64,000 bases of DNA from Rossellomorea marisflavi (lineage in GTDB: Bacteria; Bacillota; Bacilli; Bacillales; Bacillaceae_B): positions 1,600,001-1,664,000 of the forward strand of contig NZ_CP081870.1 of assembly GCF_022170785.1 (NCBI RefSeq), read 5' to 3'. The notes beneath the pieces are model-generated. The model did no database searches and was not told the DNA's origin. It saw only the letters and a program-made list of their open reading frames with translations. Made by a program: the position numbers and the translations under genes. Positions 42,964 through 52,202 of this stretch are shown here, piece by piece. The first letter of the stretch is position 1. Each line of letters starts with the position of its first letter.

Positions 42964-43281
42964 ATGGCAGACACGAAAATGGATCAGAAAGTAGAAGATA
43001 AACTCGGTCGCATGTCCCAAGATAAAAAAGAGGATATTCTTGAAAACTTTGACCACTTCAAACAATACTTAGGCAAGAAAGTATCACTCGCTGAGAAACT
43101 CGGACTTGATGAAGAACAGCAGGCAAAAGCAGCACAGAAGGTCGGGGATTATCTGGCTGCACATGAAGAGCCGAAAAACCGTGAAGAAAAATTGCTGTAT
43201 GAACTGTGGAAAGCAGGGGACGAGCAGGAGCAGCATATGTTATCTCACATGCTCGTGAAGCTCGTTCATCAAGAAGGCTGA
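42964..43281 (+). CDS. DUF3243 protein (YmfJ-like)
   Basis: 105 residues, soluble, helical, charged. The central segment (MSQDKKEDILENFDHFKQYLGKKV to EEKLLYELWKAGDEQEQHMLSHMLVKLV) fits the DUF3243 family, whose B. subtilis member is YmfJ. Function is unknown. AAAGGAGAGG precedes the ATG. It is monocistronic. Confidence 0.78.
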   Translation: MADTKMDQKVEDKLGRMSQDKKEDILENFDHFKQYLGKKVSLAEKLGLDEEQQAKAAQKVGDYLAAHEEPKNREEKLLYELWKAGDEQEQHMLSHMLVKLVHQEG

Positions 43282-43312
43282 ATAAAAAAGGGGATGAGGG
43301 AGATGCATCCCC

Positions 43313-43355
43313 AAACAAGAAACGCACGGTGCCCGGCACCGTGCGTTTCTTGTTT
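43313..43355. terminator. Long perfect inverted repeat between convergent genes
   Basis: Two perfect 20-bp arms (43313-43332 and 43336-43355) with a 3-nt loop centre on ACGGTGCCCGGCACCGT. It separates the DUF3243 and osmC-like genes and is long enough to end transcription both ways, although the T runs are interrupted. Confidence 0.7.
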
Positions 43356-43357
43356 GA

Positions 43358-43801
43358 TCATCCGTATTGGATCGTTGGGAATACTTCCACTGTTACATTT
43401 CCTTTTAAGGCCCTTGTGATCATACAGGATTGTTCGGCCTTGTACATCAATTTTTCAGCCAGGGCATATTCCTTATCCGTAGGTCGGTCGAGTGTGAGTA
43501 TAGGACGGTGTAGAATGCGTTTATAGGTGATGACGCCCTTTTCCACTTCCACTTGACCCTCAGAGGTCATCCTCAGGTTCGATTTGTTGATGTTACTTCG
43601 CTCAAGCATAGCGGCAAGGGTGATAATGTAGCAGGTAGCGGCAGCGCCGAGGAGCATTTCATCTGGATTGGTGCCGGCACCGGGGCCATCCATTTCAGGC
43701 GGGATCGAGATGTCGGTTGTCAATGTCTTGCCGGACATCGTACCTACATCGTTCCTGAGGCCGGGCCAGTCAGTATCGATAAAGAATGAATGTATAGCCA
43801 T
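43358..43801 (-). CDS. OsmC/Ohr-family peroxiredoxin-like protein
   Basis: 147 residues. OsmC-fold proteins reduce organic hydroperoxides with two cysteines. Here these are in LLGAAATCYIITLAAMLER and YKAEQSCMITRALKG. The sequence fits the YhfA/SACOL1771-like branch more than classical Ohr. GGAGAGATACC precedes the ATG on the reverse strand. It stands alone. Confidence 0.85.
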   Translation of the reverse strand: MAIHSFFIDTDWPGLRNDVGTMSGKTLTTDISIPPEMDGPGAGTNPDEMLLGAAATCYIITLAAMLERSNINKSNLRMTSEGQVEVEKGVITYKRILHRPILTLDRPTDKEYALAEKLMYKAEQSCMITRALKGNVTVEVFPTIQYG

Positions 43802-43951
43802 GGTATCTCTCCGTTCTACTAGTAGTTCCTCTCTATACTAAAGGGTGATGGGGTTCTCTTGCAATGAAATGGCTTCTCCACATTCAAAGTGGTACGAATC
43901 AATCGAATTGGGTAAAATACAGTATCAACTCGAAAGAGGAGAATGAACAAC

Positions 43952-44767
43952 ATGAGTGAATATATCAAACAGGTTTTTAGTCGATTTTTCCAGGAGCGCT
44001 TTTATGATCAGGCGGCACAGCTTGCCTACTACCTGCTATTGTCCTTATTTCCTTTTTTGCTATTTGTGTTTTCATTGATCAGCTATCTGCCGATTTCCGA
44101 AACGAATGTGCTGTTGCTGATCAAGCCTTTTGCCCCTGAAAATTCATATGACATCATCGAGAAGAATGTAGAAAGGATCCTCTACAATCAACGAGGGGAT
44201 GTTTTATCACTTTCCCTTGTTTTTACGTTCTGGCTTTCCTCCATGGCGGTTCAATCCATGGTGAGGTCCATGAACCAGGCATACGGGATCCAGCGCAAAC
44301 AGCCGTTCATTGTCGCCCTCTTCTATGATTTCCTCTTGACGGTGGGATTCATGATCCTGATCTCTTTCTCCCTCATCGTTCCGATTGTGGAGGAGTTTAT
44401 CCGGCATACACGTATTGCAGAGGGGAGGATCACAGGGGGATGGGAGCCTCTTTGGGTCATCGGGAAGTGGGGATTGAGTTCTGTCTTCATGTTCTTTTTG
44501 TTTCTATTCCTCTATTATGTCGTGCCGAGTAAAAGGATGCTGCTCCGCTATGTCGTGCCAGGGGCCCTGGTCGCTACATTCGGCTGGCAGTGTGTTTCCT
44601 GGCTGTACGGTTCCTATGTGAAATTGACGGACTACTCCCAATTCTACGGACAGATGGGGAGTGTCATCACCTTGATGGTCTGGTTCTATCTGTCATCGAC
44701 GATCCTTCTCATCGGCGGCCTGCTGAACGGAACCATCTCCATCAAGCACAATCGTACCTCCGGCTGA
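43952..44767 (+). CDS. YihY/BrkB-family membrane protein
   Basis: 271 residues from ATG 43952 (AGAGGAG 8 bp upstream; ATG 43943 is too close). Six membrane segments are visible, with the family motif AQLAYYLLLSLFPFLLF near the N terminus and GQMGSVITLMVWFYLSSTILLIGGLLN at the end. These proteins were once called ribonuclease BN in error. Their transport or envelope role is not settled. A terminator follows. Confidence 0.88.
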   Translation: MSEYIKQVFSRFFQERFYDQAAQLAYYLLLSLFPFLLFVFSLISYLPISETNVLLLIKPFAPENSYDIIEKNVERILYNQRGDVLSLSLVFTFWLSSMAVQSMVRSMNQAYGIQRKQPFIVALFYDFLLTVGFMILISFSLIVPIVEEFIRHTRIAEGRITGGWEPLWVIGKWGLSSVFMFFLFLFLYYVVPSKRMLLRYVVPGALVATFGWQCVSWLYGSYVKLTDYSQFYGQMGSVITLMVWFYLSSTILLIGGLLNGTISIKHNRTSG

Positions 44768-44788
44768 AGAAGGCCGGAGGTTATTTTT
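44757..44788 (+). terminator. Terminator after the BrkB-type gene
   Basis: CCTCCGGC/GCCGGAGG stem, 8-nt loop, then TTATTTTT. Confidence 0.8.
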
Positions 44789-44839
44789 CCTGTCGTAAAT
44801 GGGGAATTCGTTCTATAATGGAATAAAGGAGGGAGTCAG

Positions 44840-45895
44840 TTGAATACATATCCAAATGCAAAGAATACGATGGAACTGATCAAACAGCTTGTAGAAATCC
44901 CGAGTCCTTCTGGTAACACGCAGAAGATCATTCAATTCATTGAAGATGAGCTTGGTGGCCTTGGACTTGATATGAAGAGGAATCATAAGGGAGGGCTCCT
45001 CATCACGATCCCGGGAGAGGATCAAAGCCGTCACCGCATGCTGACAGCCCACGTGGATGCCCTTGGTGCCATGGTCAAAGAAGTGAAGGGGAATGGCCGT
45101 CTCCGCCTCTCCATGATAGGTGGATTCAGATGGAATGCCGTTGAAGGTGAGAACTGTCAGATCGAGACTTCTTCCGGTAAAGTATACACCGGCACGATCC
45201 TCATGCACCAAACCTCAGTCCATGTTTATAAAGATGCGGGTGAAGCAAAGAGGGATGAGGTGAATATCGAGGTGCGGATCGATGAAAAGGTCCGAAATGG
45301 TGAAGACGTCAGGGATCTTGGCATTGAAGTCGGGGACTTTGTATCATTCGATCCACGTGCCGAGATCACCGACAGCGGATTCATCAAGTCGAGACATCTT
45401 GACGATAAGGCAAGTGTCGCCATGCTCATGAAACTGATCAGGCACATTTGTTCTGAGGAAATCAGACTGCCGTATACAACTCACTTCCTCATCTCGAACA
45501 ATGAAGAAATCGGTTACGGGGGGAATTCGAATATCCCTGCCGAGACGGTGGAATACCTGGCTGTCGACATGGGAGCGATCGGTGATGGTCAATCCACGGA
45601 TGAATACACAGTTTCCATCTGTGCAAAAGATTCCAGCGGACCCTATCATTATGGATTCAGGAAACATCTGGTAAGGCTGGCAGAAGAAAACGGAATCGAC
45701 TATAAAGTCGATATCTATCCGTACTATGGATCCGATGCTTCAGCTGCAATCAGGGCAGGATTCGATATCGTCCACGGGCTGATCGGTGCAGGAATTGATT
45801 CATCACATGCGTATGAACGCACGCATGAATCATCGATCCTCCATACAGAGACTCTGCTTTGGCACTATGTCCGATCATCCATGGCAGATGCGTAA
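44840..45895 (+). CDS. M42-family metallopeptidase (aminopeptidase/endoglucanase-like)
   Basis: 351 residues from TTG 44840, preceded by GGAGGGAG. M42 enzymes are dodecameric, two-metal aminopeptidases of the cytoplasm. Metal ligands appear as TAHVDALG, the Asp in SRHLDDKASVA, the catalytic ISNNEEIGYGG glutamates, AVDMGAIGDG and a final His in GIDSSHAYERTH. Substrate preference cannot be told from sequence. A terminator follows within 5 bp. Confidence 0.9.
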   Translation: MNTYPNAKNTMELIKQLVEIPSPSGNTQKIIQFIEDELGGLGLDMKRNHKGGLLITIPGEDQSRHRMLTAHVDALGAMVKEVKGNGRLRLSMIGGFRWNAVEGENCQIETSSGKVYTGTILMHQTSVHVYKDAGEAKRDEVNIEVRIDEKVRNGEDVRDLGIEVGDFVSFDPRAEITDSGFIKSRHLDDKASVAMLMKLIRHICSEEIRLPYTTHFLISNNEEIGYGGNSNIPAETVEYLAVDMGAIGDGQSTDEYTVSICAKDSSGPYHYGFRKHLVRLAEENGIDYKVDIYPYYGSDASAAIRAGFDIVHGLIGAGIDSSHAYERTHESSILHTETLLWHYVRSSMADA

Positions 45896-45899
45896 AGAT

Positions 45900-45929
45900 T
45901 TCCTTCCACTTTATGTGGAAGGTTTTTAT
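45900..45929 (+). terminator. Terminator after the M42 peptidase gene
   Basis: CCTTCCAC/GTGGAAGG stem, 5-nt loop, then TTTTT. Confidence 0.8.
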
Positions 45930-46022
45930 ATAGGATAGGGGATGCAGGATGTATTTCTCTTATCAAATGAACCATGGTAAGGTAAAATAGATACAACTTT
46001 AAAAATAAAAGAGGTACGAATA

Positions 46023-47498
46023 ATGAATACATACACATTACTTGAAAGCATGAAGATGAAAACGATATATGGAGAACTGCCTGAAGAGGTGAACGGAATC
46101 TTCGTGGATTCCAGGAAAGTGACGGAAGGCAGTGTATTCGTCTGTACAAAGGGATACACAGTCGACGGCCATGATTTTGCACAAGGGGCAGTTGAGAAAG
46201 GTGCCCGTCTCATCATTGCAGAAAAGCGCCTCGATATCGATGAGTCCAAAGCGGCCCTTGTCGTCGTGAAGGATTCCTTCAAGGCACTGGCGCTCCTTTC
46301 TAACAAGTACTATGATTATCCATCACAGAGGATGAATATGTTCGGCATTACGGGTACGAACGGCAAAACGACGGTGACCAATCTCATCCATTCGATCCTG
46401 AAGCGTGATGGTCAACGTTCGGCACTGTCCGGTACCATCGGGTTCAATCTGGATGGTGAGCTCTTCCCGAGTGAAAATACGACGTGTGATAACCTGACGA
46501 ATCAGCAGATGATCCGGGAAGCCCTCGATAAGGGGATCGACAACTTCACCCTTGAAGTATCCTCTCACGGCCTCACACTCGGCCGCCTGTGGGGAGTGGA
46601 CTTCGACGTAGTGGCCTTTACGAATCTCAGTCATGACCATCTGGATTACCATGGGACGATGGAACATTATGGATATGCAAAAGGGCTATTATTCTCCCAG
46701 CTTGGTCAAACGCTGGATAAGCCTAAATATGTTGTCCTGAATGCAGATGAAGAATGGTATGAGCGGTACAGTAATATGACCGCCCATGAAGTCATCAGCT
46801 ATGGTCTTGACGCACATGCCGACTTCAAGGCTGAGAACGTCGACTACTATAATGATAAAACGACGTTCACGCTCCATTCTCCTGAAGGAGTGTACGAGGT
46901 CGAGATGAAACTTCTTGGCCGGTTCAATGTTTATAATGCTTTGACAGCTATGGCATCACTGTTCGCAAAAGGAATGAAGGTTGAACGGATCGTTGAGATC
47001 TTCCGTGACCTCCCGCCTGTGGACGGACGTATGCAAAAAGTCGAGATGGAGGCACCATTATCGGTCTACATCGACTACGCCCATACACCGGATGCCATTG
47101 AAAAAGCAATCGAGTCCGTCATGCCTTTCAAGGAAAACAAGATCATTTTCCTTGTCGGTACAGGTGGAAACCGCGATAAGTCGAAGCGTCCGACGATGGC
47201 AGAAAAAGCATCCATTGCGGACTATGTGATCCTGACGACCGATGATCCAAGATATGAGGAATATGACAGTATCCTTAAAGATCTGGAAAAAGGGATGCAG
47301 CATGATCAGTATGCATTGATCGGGGACAGGGCAGAAGCCGTCAAGCATGCCGTTGAAGTGTCTGAACCCGGAGATATCATCATCTTTGCAGGAAAAGGGC
47401 ATGAAGACTATCAGATCATTGAAAACACCAAGTATCCACATAGCGACAAACAGATCGCCATTGAAGAAAGCCGTATCAAATACGTGCATCATACATGA
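46023..47498 (+). CDS. murE: MurE-family UDP-N-acetylmuramyl-tripeptide synthetase, outside the dcw cluster
   Basis: 491 residues with all three Mur-ligase domains: an N-terminal UDP-binding part (VDSRKVTEGSVFVC), an ATPase domain with GTNGKTT (residues 111-117), and a C-terminal ligase domain. MurE adds the third stem-peptide residue, meso-diaminopimelate in Bacillus. The amino-acid specificity loop reads DDPR (about 407-410) instead of the usual DNPR; Arg is kept, Asn is not. No other mur or fts gene is near, so it is probably a second copy. AAAGAGGTACG precedes the ATG. Confidence 0.85.
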   Translation: MNTYTLLESMKMKTIYGELPEEVNGIFVDSRKVTEGSVFVCTKGYTVDGHDFAQGAVEKGARLIIAEKRLDIDESKAALVVVKDSFKALALLSNKYYDYPSQRMNMFGITGTNGKTTVTNLIHSILKRDGQRSALSGTIGFNLDGELFPSENTTCDNLTNQQMIREALDKGIDNFTLEVSSHGLTLGRLWGVDFDVVAFTNLSHDHLDYHGTMEHYGYAKGLLFSQLGQTLDKPKYVVLNADEEWYERYSNMTAHEVISYGLDAHADFKAENVDYYNDKTTFTLHSPEGVYEVEMKLLGRFNVYNALTAMASLFAKGMKVERIVEIFRDLPPVDGRMQKVEMEAPLSVYIDYAHTPDAIEKAIESVMPFKENKIIFLVGTGGNRDKSKRPTMAEKASIADYVILTTDDPRYEEYDSILKDLEKGMQHDQYALIGDRAEAVKHAVEVSEPGDIIIFAGKGHEDYQIIENTKYPHSDKQIAIEESRIKYVHHT

Positions 47499-47500
47499 TA

Positions 47501-47538
47501 AAAAACCGGCCGGGAATTACTCCCCGACCGGTTTTTTT
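47501..47538 (+). terminator. Terminator after the MurE paralogue
   Basis: AAAAACCGGCCGGGA pairs with TCCCCGACCGGTTTTT with a small internal mismatch; T run of seven. Confidence 0.82.
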
Positions 47539-47542
47539 CATG

Positions 47543-47573
47543 GAAAAAGGGCCCCCATCGGGAACCCTTTTTT
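47543..47573 (-). terminator. Terminator after nupC
   Basis: A symmetric hairpin AAAAAGGG...CCCTTTTTT with inner CCC/GGG pairs lies 10-40 bp beyond the nupC stop on the reverse strand. Confidence 0.7.
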
Positions 47574-47586
47574 GATTCAACAGTAA

Positions 47587-48804
47587 TCAGACAAACATTC
47601 CTGCGATGGCAGCACTGAGAAGTGACGCAAGTGCCCCAGCAAGCACTGCCCGCAATCCCATTTTGGCGATCTCTGGTCGACGGTTCGGTGCCAGATTACC
47701 AAGCCCTCCAAGGAGGATCCCAAGGGAAGATACGTTGGCGAAACCACAAAGGGCGAAGGAAATGATCGCAACCGCTTTGTCAGATAGATCACCAAGTACA
47801 GGAGCAAAATTAGAATAGGCAACAAATTCGTTGATCACGAGCTTTTGCCCGATGAAATTTCCTGCAGTGACCGCTTCGCTCCAAGGCACCCCGATCGCCC
47901 ATGCAAGTGGAGAGAAGACATAGCCAAGGATCAGTTCAAGGGTGAGGTCGGAATAACCGAATACTCCCCCAATCAAGCCGAGGATTCCGTTGATCAAAGC
48001 GACAAGCGCAATGAAAGCAAGCAACATCGCCCCAATATTCAAGGCAAGCTGTAAACCGACGCTGGCTCCTTTTGCAGCAGCATCGATGACATTTGCTGAA
48101 TCAGAATCAGCTTCCATCTTGAAGCTATCAGGTTCTGGGGTGTCATCGGTTTCTGGTACAAACAGCTTGGCCATTACGAGTCCGGCAGGTGCGGCCATGA
48201 AGCTTGCGGCTAGCAGGTACTCGAGAGGCACACCAAGTAGGGAATAGCCTACCAGGACGGATCCTGCAACAGAAGCCAGCCCACCTGTCATGACGGCGAA
48301 TAGTTCGGATTTGGTCATCGTAGACAAATATGGTCTGATGACGAGTGGTGCTTCCGTCTGTCCTACGAAGATATTGGCAGCAGCTGAAAGAGATTCAGCT
48401 TTACGCGTACCAAGAAGCTTCGAAAGCGCTCCTCCGATGATTTTGATGAAGAACTGCATGATATTCAGGTAGTACAATACAGAAATGAGAGCCGAGAAGA
48501 AAATAACGACTGGAAGAACATTAAAAGCAAACACATATCCAATCCCGGATTTTTCAGTGAATAATCCACCGAATAAGAAATCAATACCTTCATTGGAATA
48601 GTTGATGATTTCATTGATTCCAAGGGTAAGCCACTTAAGTCCACTCTGACCCCATGATGTTTCCAATACAAGGAAGGCGAAAATGATTTGTATGATGAGC
48701 CCGCCGATCACACTCCGATAGTTGATGCGCTTTTTATCGGATGAGAAGAGAAAGCCGATTCCCAACACAACTAAAATTCCAAAAATCCCCCATAAATACT
48801 GCAT
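47587..48804 (-). CDS. nupC: Concentrative nucleoside transporter NupC
   Basis: 405 residues, CNT family, about 8-10 membrane segments. It imports nucleosides with H+ or Na+. Family signatures are visible: [37 protein letters not shown], and [19 protein letters not shown] near the C terminus. AGAGGTGACAG precedes the ATG. A cre-like sequence lies about 130 bp upstream. It may act with the nucleoside hydrolase 12 kb away in nucleoside use, which is inference. Confidence 0.93.
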   Translation of the reverse strand: MQYLWGIFGILVVLGIGFLFSSDKKRINYRSVIGGLIIQIIFAFLVLETSWGQSGLKWLTLGINEIINYSNEGIDFLFGGLFTEKSGIGYVFAFNVLPVVIFFSALISVLYYLNIMQFFIKIIGGALSKLLGTRKAESLSAAANIFVGQTEAPLVIRPYLSTMTKSELFAVMTGGLASVAGSVLVGYSLLGVPLEYLLAASFMAAPAGLVMAKLFVPETDDTPEPDSFKMEADSDSANVIDAAAKGASVGLQLALNIGAMLLAFIALVALINGILGLIGGVFGYSDLTLELILGYVFSPLAWAIGVPWSEAVTAGNFIGQKLVINEFVAYSNFAPVLGDLSDKAVAIISFALCGFANVSSLGILLGGLGNLAPNRRPEIAKMGLRAVLAGALASLLSAAIAGMFV

Positions 48805-49107
48805 TCTGTCACCTCTTAGTAGTATGTTTTTCTGGTTGTTCGGTTTTTTATTTTACAGTTCTTTCAGAAGTCTGACAACCACCAATTTTCAAGAAGTACG
48901 TACATCTGTGTAGGTTAGTGTGTACATATATAGCGTTTTCATGAAAAGGCATACATAATCCAGATGAGATAAAAACTTTTTGGGGATAATGGAAGGAAAA
49001 GGTATTCCTGTAGTGTGGAATTGGTACTGAACATCAGAGATTTATTGCAAAGTAACTATAGAAAGAATATGATGGGAAAGTGAGTACGACAAGAAAGGAA
49101 AGAACTA
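48805..49107. other. Divergent intergenic region between nupC and prfC
   Basis: 303 bp without a credible ORF. On the reverse strand TGAAAACGCTATAT at 48928-48941 matches 12 of 14 positions of the cre consensus and lies upstream of nupC. The rest is AT-rich promoter-type DNA; I see no terminator or riboswitch. Confidence 0.4.
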
Positions 49108-50676
49108 ATGAAAATAGACTTTATTGAAGAAGTAAAATCAAGACGTACATTTGCGATCATATCCCATCCGGATGCCGGTAAAACGACTCTGACAGAGCAA
49201 CTGCTGCTGTTCGGGGGAGCCATCCGCGCAGCCGGGACGGTCAAAGGGAAAAAGACCGGGAAGTATGCCACTTCCGACTGGATGGAAATTGAAAAACAGC
49301 GGGGAATCTCGGTCACAAGTTCCGTCATGGCCTTCGACTATAACGATTTCCGCGTCAACATCCTTGATACCCCTGGTCACCAGGATTTCTCCGAAGATAC
49401 GTACCGGACCCTCATGGCCGTTGATAGTGCCGTGATGATCATCGATTCCGCAAAAGGGATCGAGGCACAGACGCTTAAGCTGTTCAAAGTATGCCGTATG
49501 AGAGGGATTCCGATCTTCACTTTCATCAATAAACTTGACCGTCAGGGACGCGAACCGTTGGAACTGTTGGAAGAGCTCGAAGAAGTACTGGGGATCCAAT
49601 CTTACCCTATGAACTGGCCGATCGGAATGGGGAAAGAATTCCTCGGCATTTATGATCGTTTCCATAATCGCATCGAACAATTCCGTGTCGAGGAAGATGA
49701 TCGCTTCATTTCCCTGAATGACGAAGGAGAGATTGCCGGTGAACATCCACTGACTGAAAGCGGCTTGTACCAGCAGGCACTTGAGGATATCCTTCTATTG
49801 AACGAAGCAGGAAATGAGTTCTCGAAGGACAGGATCGCCTCAGGAGAACTCTCTCCTGTATTTTTCGGAAGTGCCTTGACGAACTTCGGGGTACAGACAT
49901 TCCTTGAAACGTATCTGCAGTTCGCTCCTTCTCCTCAACCGAGAAATTCGGATGCTGGAGAAATTGAACCGACAGCAGATGAGTTCTCCGGATTCGTATT
50001 CAAGATCCAGGCGAATATGAACCCTGCCCACCGTGACAGGATCGCCTTCGTACGGATTTGCTCGGGTCAGTTTGAGCGTGGGATGACGGTCAATCTGCCT
50101 CGAACAGGCAAGCCGATCAAGCTCAGTCAGTCGACCCAGTTCCTTGCAGATGATCGAAGCACCGTGAATGAAGCGGTCAGCGGGGACATCATCGGGGTAT
50201 ACGATACCGGGACCTACCAGATCGGAGATACCCTTGTCCAAGGGAAGAAGAACTTCCAGTATGAGAAACTGCCACAGTTCACTCCTGAATTATTCGTACG
50301 GGTGACAGCAAGGAACGTCATGAAGCAGAAGCACTTCCAAAAAGGGATCCTTCAACTTGTCCAAGAAGGAGCCATCCAGTACTATAAAACGCGTACAGAG
50401 GATGTCATCCTTGGGGCTGTCGGACAGCTCCAATTCGAGGTATTCGAGCACCGGATGAAGAATGAGTACAATGTAGATGTGAAGATGGAATCCGTCGGTT
50501 CCAAAATCGCACGCTGGATCGAGAACGAGGAAGACGTGAAGGACACGATGTCCAGTCAGCGAAGCATGCTGGTGAAGGATCGTCATGGACAGATGGTCTT
50601 CTTGTTTGAAAATGACTTTGCCATGAGATGGTTCCAGGATAAACACCCTGAAATCAAACTGTATAGCTTGCTATAA
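49108..50676 (+). CDS. prfC: Peptide chain release factor 3
   Basis: 522 residues, full length. RF3 is a translational GTPase that removes RF1/RF2 from the ribosome after termination. The G1 loop is [10 protein letters not shown] near residue 20, then [16 protein letters not shown] (switch region), DTPGHQDF (G3) and NKLDR (G4). B. subtilis 168 lacks prfC, while several other Bacillaceae have it. AAAGGAAAG precedes the ATG. It is monocistronic with a terminator 4 bp after the stop. Confidence 0.95.
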   Translation: MKIDFIEEVKSRRTFAIISHPDAGKTTLTEQLLLFGGAIRAAGTVKGKKTGKYATSDWMEIEKQRGISVTSSVMAFDYNDFRVNILDTPGHQDFSEDTYRTLMAVDSAVMIIDSAKGIEAQTLKLFKVCRMRGIPIFTFINKLDRQGREPLELLEELEEVLGIQSYPMNWPIGMGKEFLGIYDRFHNRIEQFRVEEDDRFISLNDEGEIAGEHPLTESGLYQQALEDILLLNEAGNEFSKDRIASGELSPVFFGSALTNFGVQTFLETYLQFAPSPQPRNSDAGEIEPTADEFSGFVFKIQANMNPAHRDRIAFVRICSGQFERGMTVNLPRTGKPIKLSQSTQFLADDRSTVNEAVSGDIIGVYDTGTYQIGDTLVQGKKNFQYEKLPQFTPELFVRVTARNVMKQKHFQKGILQLVQEGAIQYYKTRTEDVILGAVGQLQFEVFEHRMKNEYNVDVKMESVGSKIARWIENEEDVKDTMSSQRSMLVKDRHGQMVFLFENDFAMRWFQDKHPEIKLYSLL

Positions 50677-50679
50677 GGA

Positions 50680-50710
50680 AAAAGTCGCAGCATGTTGCTG
50701 CGGCTTTTTT
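50680..50710 (+). terminator. Terminator after prfC
   Basis: AAAGTCGCAGC/GTTGCTGCGGCTTT stem with one mismatch, then T run. Confidence 0.8.
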
Positions 50711-50896
50711 GCATACCTGACTCATGCAAGAGACAGTAAAAAGGTAAATAATGATATGAGGGGGTAAATGGTCTGGTTTTCAAAGGTGGATGCAGGCGTA
50801 TACGAAGATTTTTCAATATATAAAGTGAAATAACTGGCTTTATATAGGTAAAAAGATTTAGTATTGTAGGAAAGACTTGTGAAATGAGGGAGACAT

Positions 50897-51844
50897 ATGA
50901 AAACCACGTGCATCCATTGCGGTGTGACCATGCAGTATGAATCCAAAGGACAATTGAATGTACCATCGATCGGGCAAGCGTTTATCTATCGGTCCAAGGA
51001 GGAGTTGGAGGGGGTGGCCAAGTCACTTGCCGAGCATTCCGATGAAATTCAAGTTCATCTAAATGGCAAACACCAGATGACCGCTTCTGAACTCCACTAC
51101 CGACTTAAATATGAAGAGGTCGTCACGTTAATTCAGTCTGAGAGATTCATCAGCCATCTCCAGCCTATTATCAATGTTGCATCGGGAGAAATTTACGGAT
51201 ATGAATCATTGCTGAGGAGTAATTCAAGGACATTGAATCCAGGGCTTTTATTCAAAGCGGCATCTCTTACAGGATTCCACTCCATGCTTGATCAGAAAGC
51301 GAGGCGTGCAGCCATAGAGGCGAAGAGTAAATACGTTCCGCGCGGTGTGAAAAGCTTTATCAATTTCCTTCCATCCACCATCTACAATCCGGAATTTTGT
51401 TTGCGTCACACATTCCAGATCGTAGAAGATTTCGGAGTCGACCCGAATGATCTCGTGTTCGAGGTCGTAGAAACCGAAAAAATCGAAGATATTGATCATT
51501 TGAAGAAGGTATTGAATGTATATAAAAGGGAAGGAATGAGGGTCGCACTCGACGATGTGGGCTCCGGATTTGCCGATCCTGAACTCCTTACCCTCCTGAA
51601 TCCCGATTATGTGAAAATCGACCGCTCCTATATCGATCATTGCGATGAGAGTCCAGACAAGCAGGCCTTTCTGCGGAAAATCATCCATCTGGCACGCGAA
51701 CGAGGCATCACGGTGTTAGGGGAAGGAATCGAGAGAAAGGAAGAACTCGAGTATTGCCGAAGCATCGGTATCGATCTTGCTCAAGGTTATTTCATAGGGA
51801 AGCCGATGGAACGTCCATTGATTCCTTCATTCACTTTTGATTGA
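50897..51844 (+). CDS. EAL-domain cyclic-di-GMP phosphodiesterase-like protein
   Basis: 315 residues. The C-terminal EAL domain (about 75-310) keeps the residues needed for metal binding and catalysis: the ESL form of the EAL motif in YGYESLLR, the Asn in SFINFLPSTIYNP, FEVVETEK, ALDDVGSGF, VKIDRSYID, GEGIER and the final QGYFIGKP. It could therefore hydrolyse c-di-GMP. The N-terminal 70 residues start with CIHCG, a single CxxC pair that is too little for a classic zinc ribbon, and may be a sensor. No GGDEF domain is present. GAGGGAG precedes the ATG. Confidence 0.88.
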   Translation: MKTTCIHCGVTMQYESKGQLNVPSIGQAFIYRSKEELEGVAKSLAEHSDEIQVHLNGKHQMTASELHYRLKYEEVVTLIQSERFISHLQPIINVASGEIYGYESLLRSNSRTLNPGLLFKAASLTGFHSMLDQKARRAAIEAKSKYVPRGVKSFINFLPSTIYNPEFCLRHTFQIVEDFGVDPNDLVFEVVETEKIEDIDHLKKVLNVYKREGMRVALDDVGSGFADPELLTLLNPDYVKIDRSYIDHCDESPDKQAFLRKIIHLARERGITVLGEGIERKEELEYCRSIGIDLAQGYFIGKPMERPLIPSFTFD

Positions 51845-51868
51845 CAAAAATGAAAACCATGATAAAAT
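51841..51868 (+). promoter_or_regulatory. Promoter of the T-box leader
   Basis: TTGACA (51841-51846) and TAAAAT (51863-51868) with a 16-bp spacer; the -35 overlaps the stop codon of the EAL gene. Confidence 0.65.
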
Positions 51869-51899
51869 ACTCATATATTACTTTAGCGCTTAAAAGCGT

Positions 51900-52158
51900 T
51901 TAAGGAAAATAGTGAGAGTAAACGATCTTGAACCAGCATAGTAGGTTGAGGGGAACAGCAATCAGAGATCAGGCGGTTTGGTGAAAGCCTTGAGTTCCTT
52001 TTAAGTGAATTACACTGCTTCTGGAGGGAAACCTCTAAAAAGGGATCGGAAAGATAGAGTGGGGATGGACCTTAGGTGTTACCAGCTAAAGGCCGTTCCA
52101 ATTAGGGTGGTACCGCGGAGAGCTCTTCGTCCCTATTTCAGGGAGAGGGTTCTTTTTT
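51900..52158 (+). promoter_or_regulatory. T-box riboswitch, tyrosine type, upstream of the NhaC-family transporter
   Basis: The T-box TTCCAATTAGGGTGGTACCG (about 52096-52115) is followed by the competing terminator (CCCT/AGGG-centred stem ending in seven T at 52151). In stem I, AGTA on the 5' side and GAAT-TAC-A on the 3' side form the specifier loop, so the specifier is TAC (52011-52013), a tyrosine codon. TGGT in the T-box fits a tRNA with discriminator A. The GGTGAAAGCC apical motif is at 51980-51989. Confidence 0.88.
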
Positions 52159-52202
52159 TCGTCCTTTCCCGCTAAACAGCATAGATAAGGAAGTGACATA
52201 CG

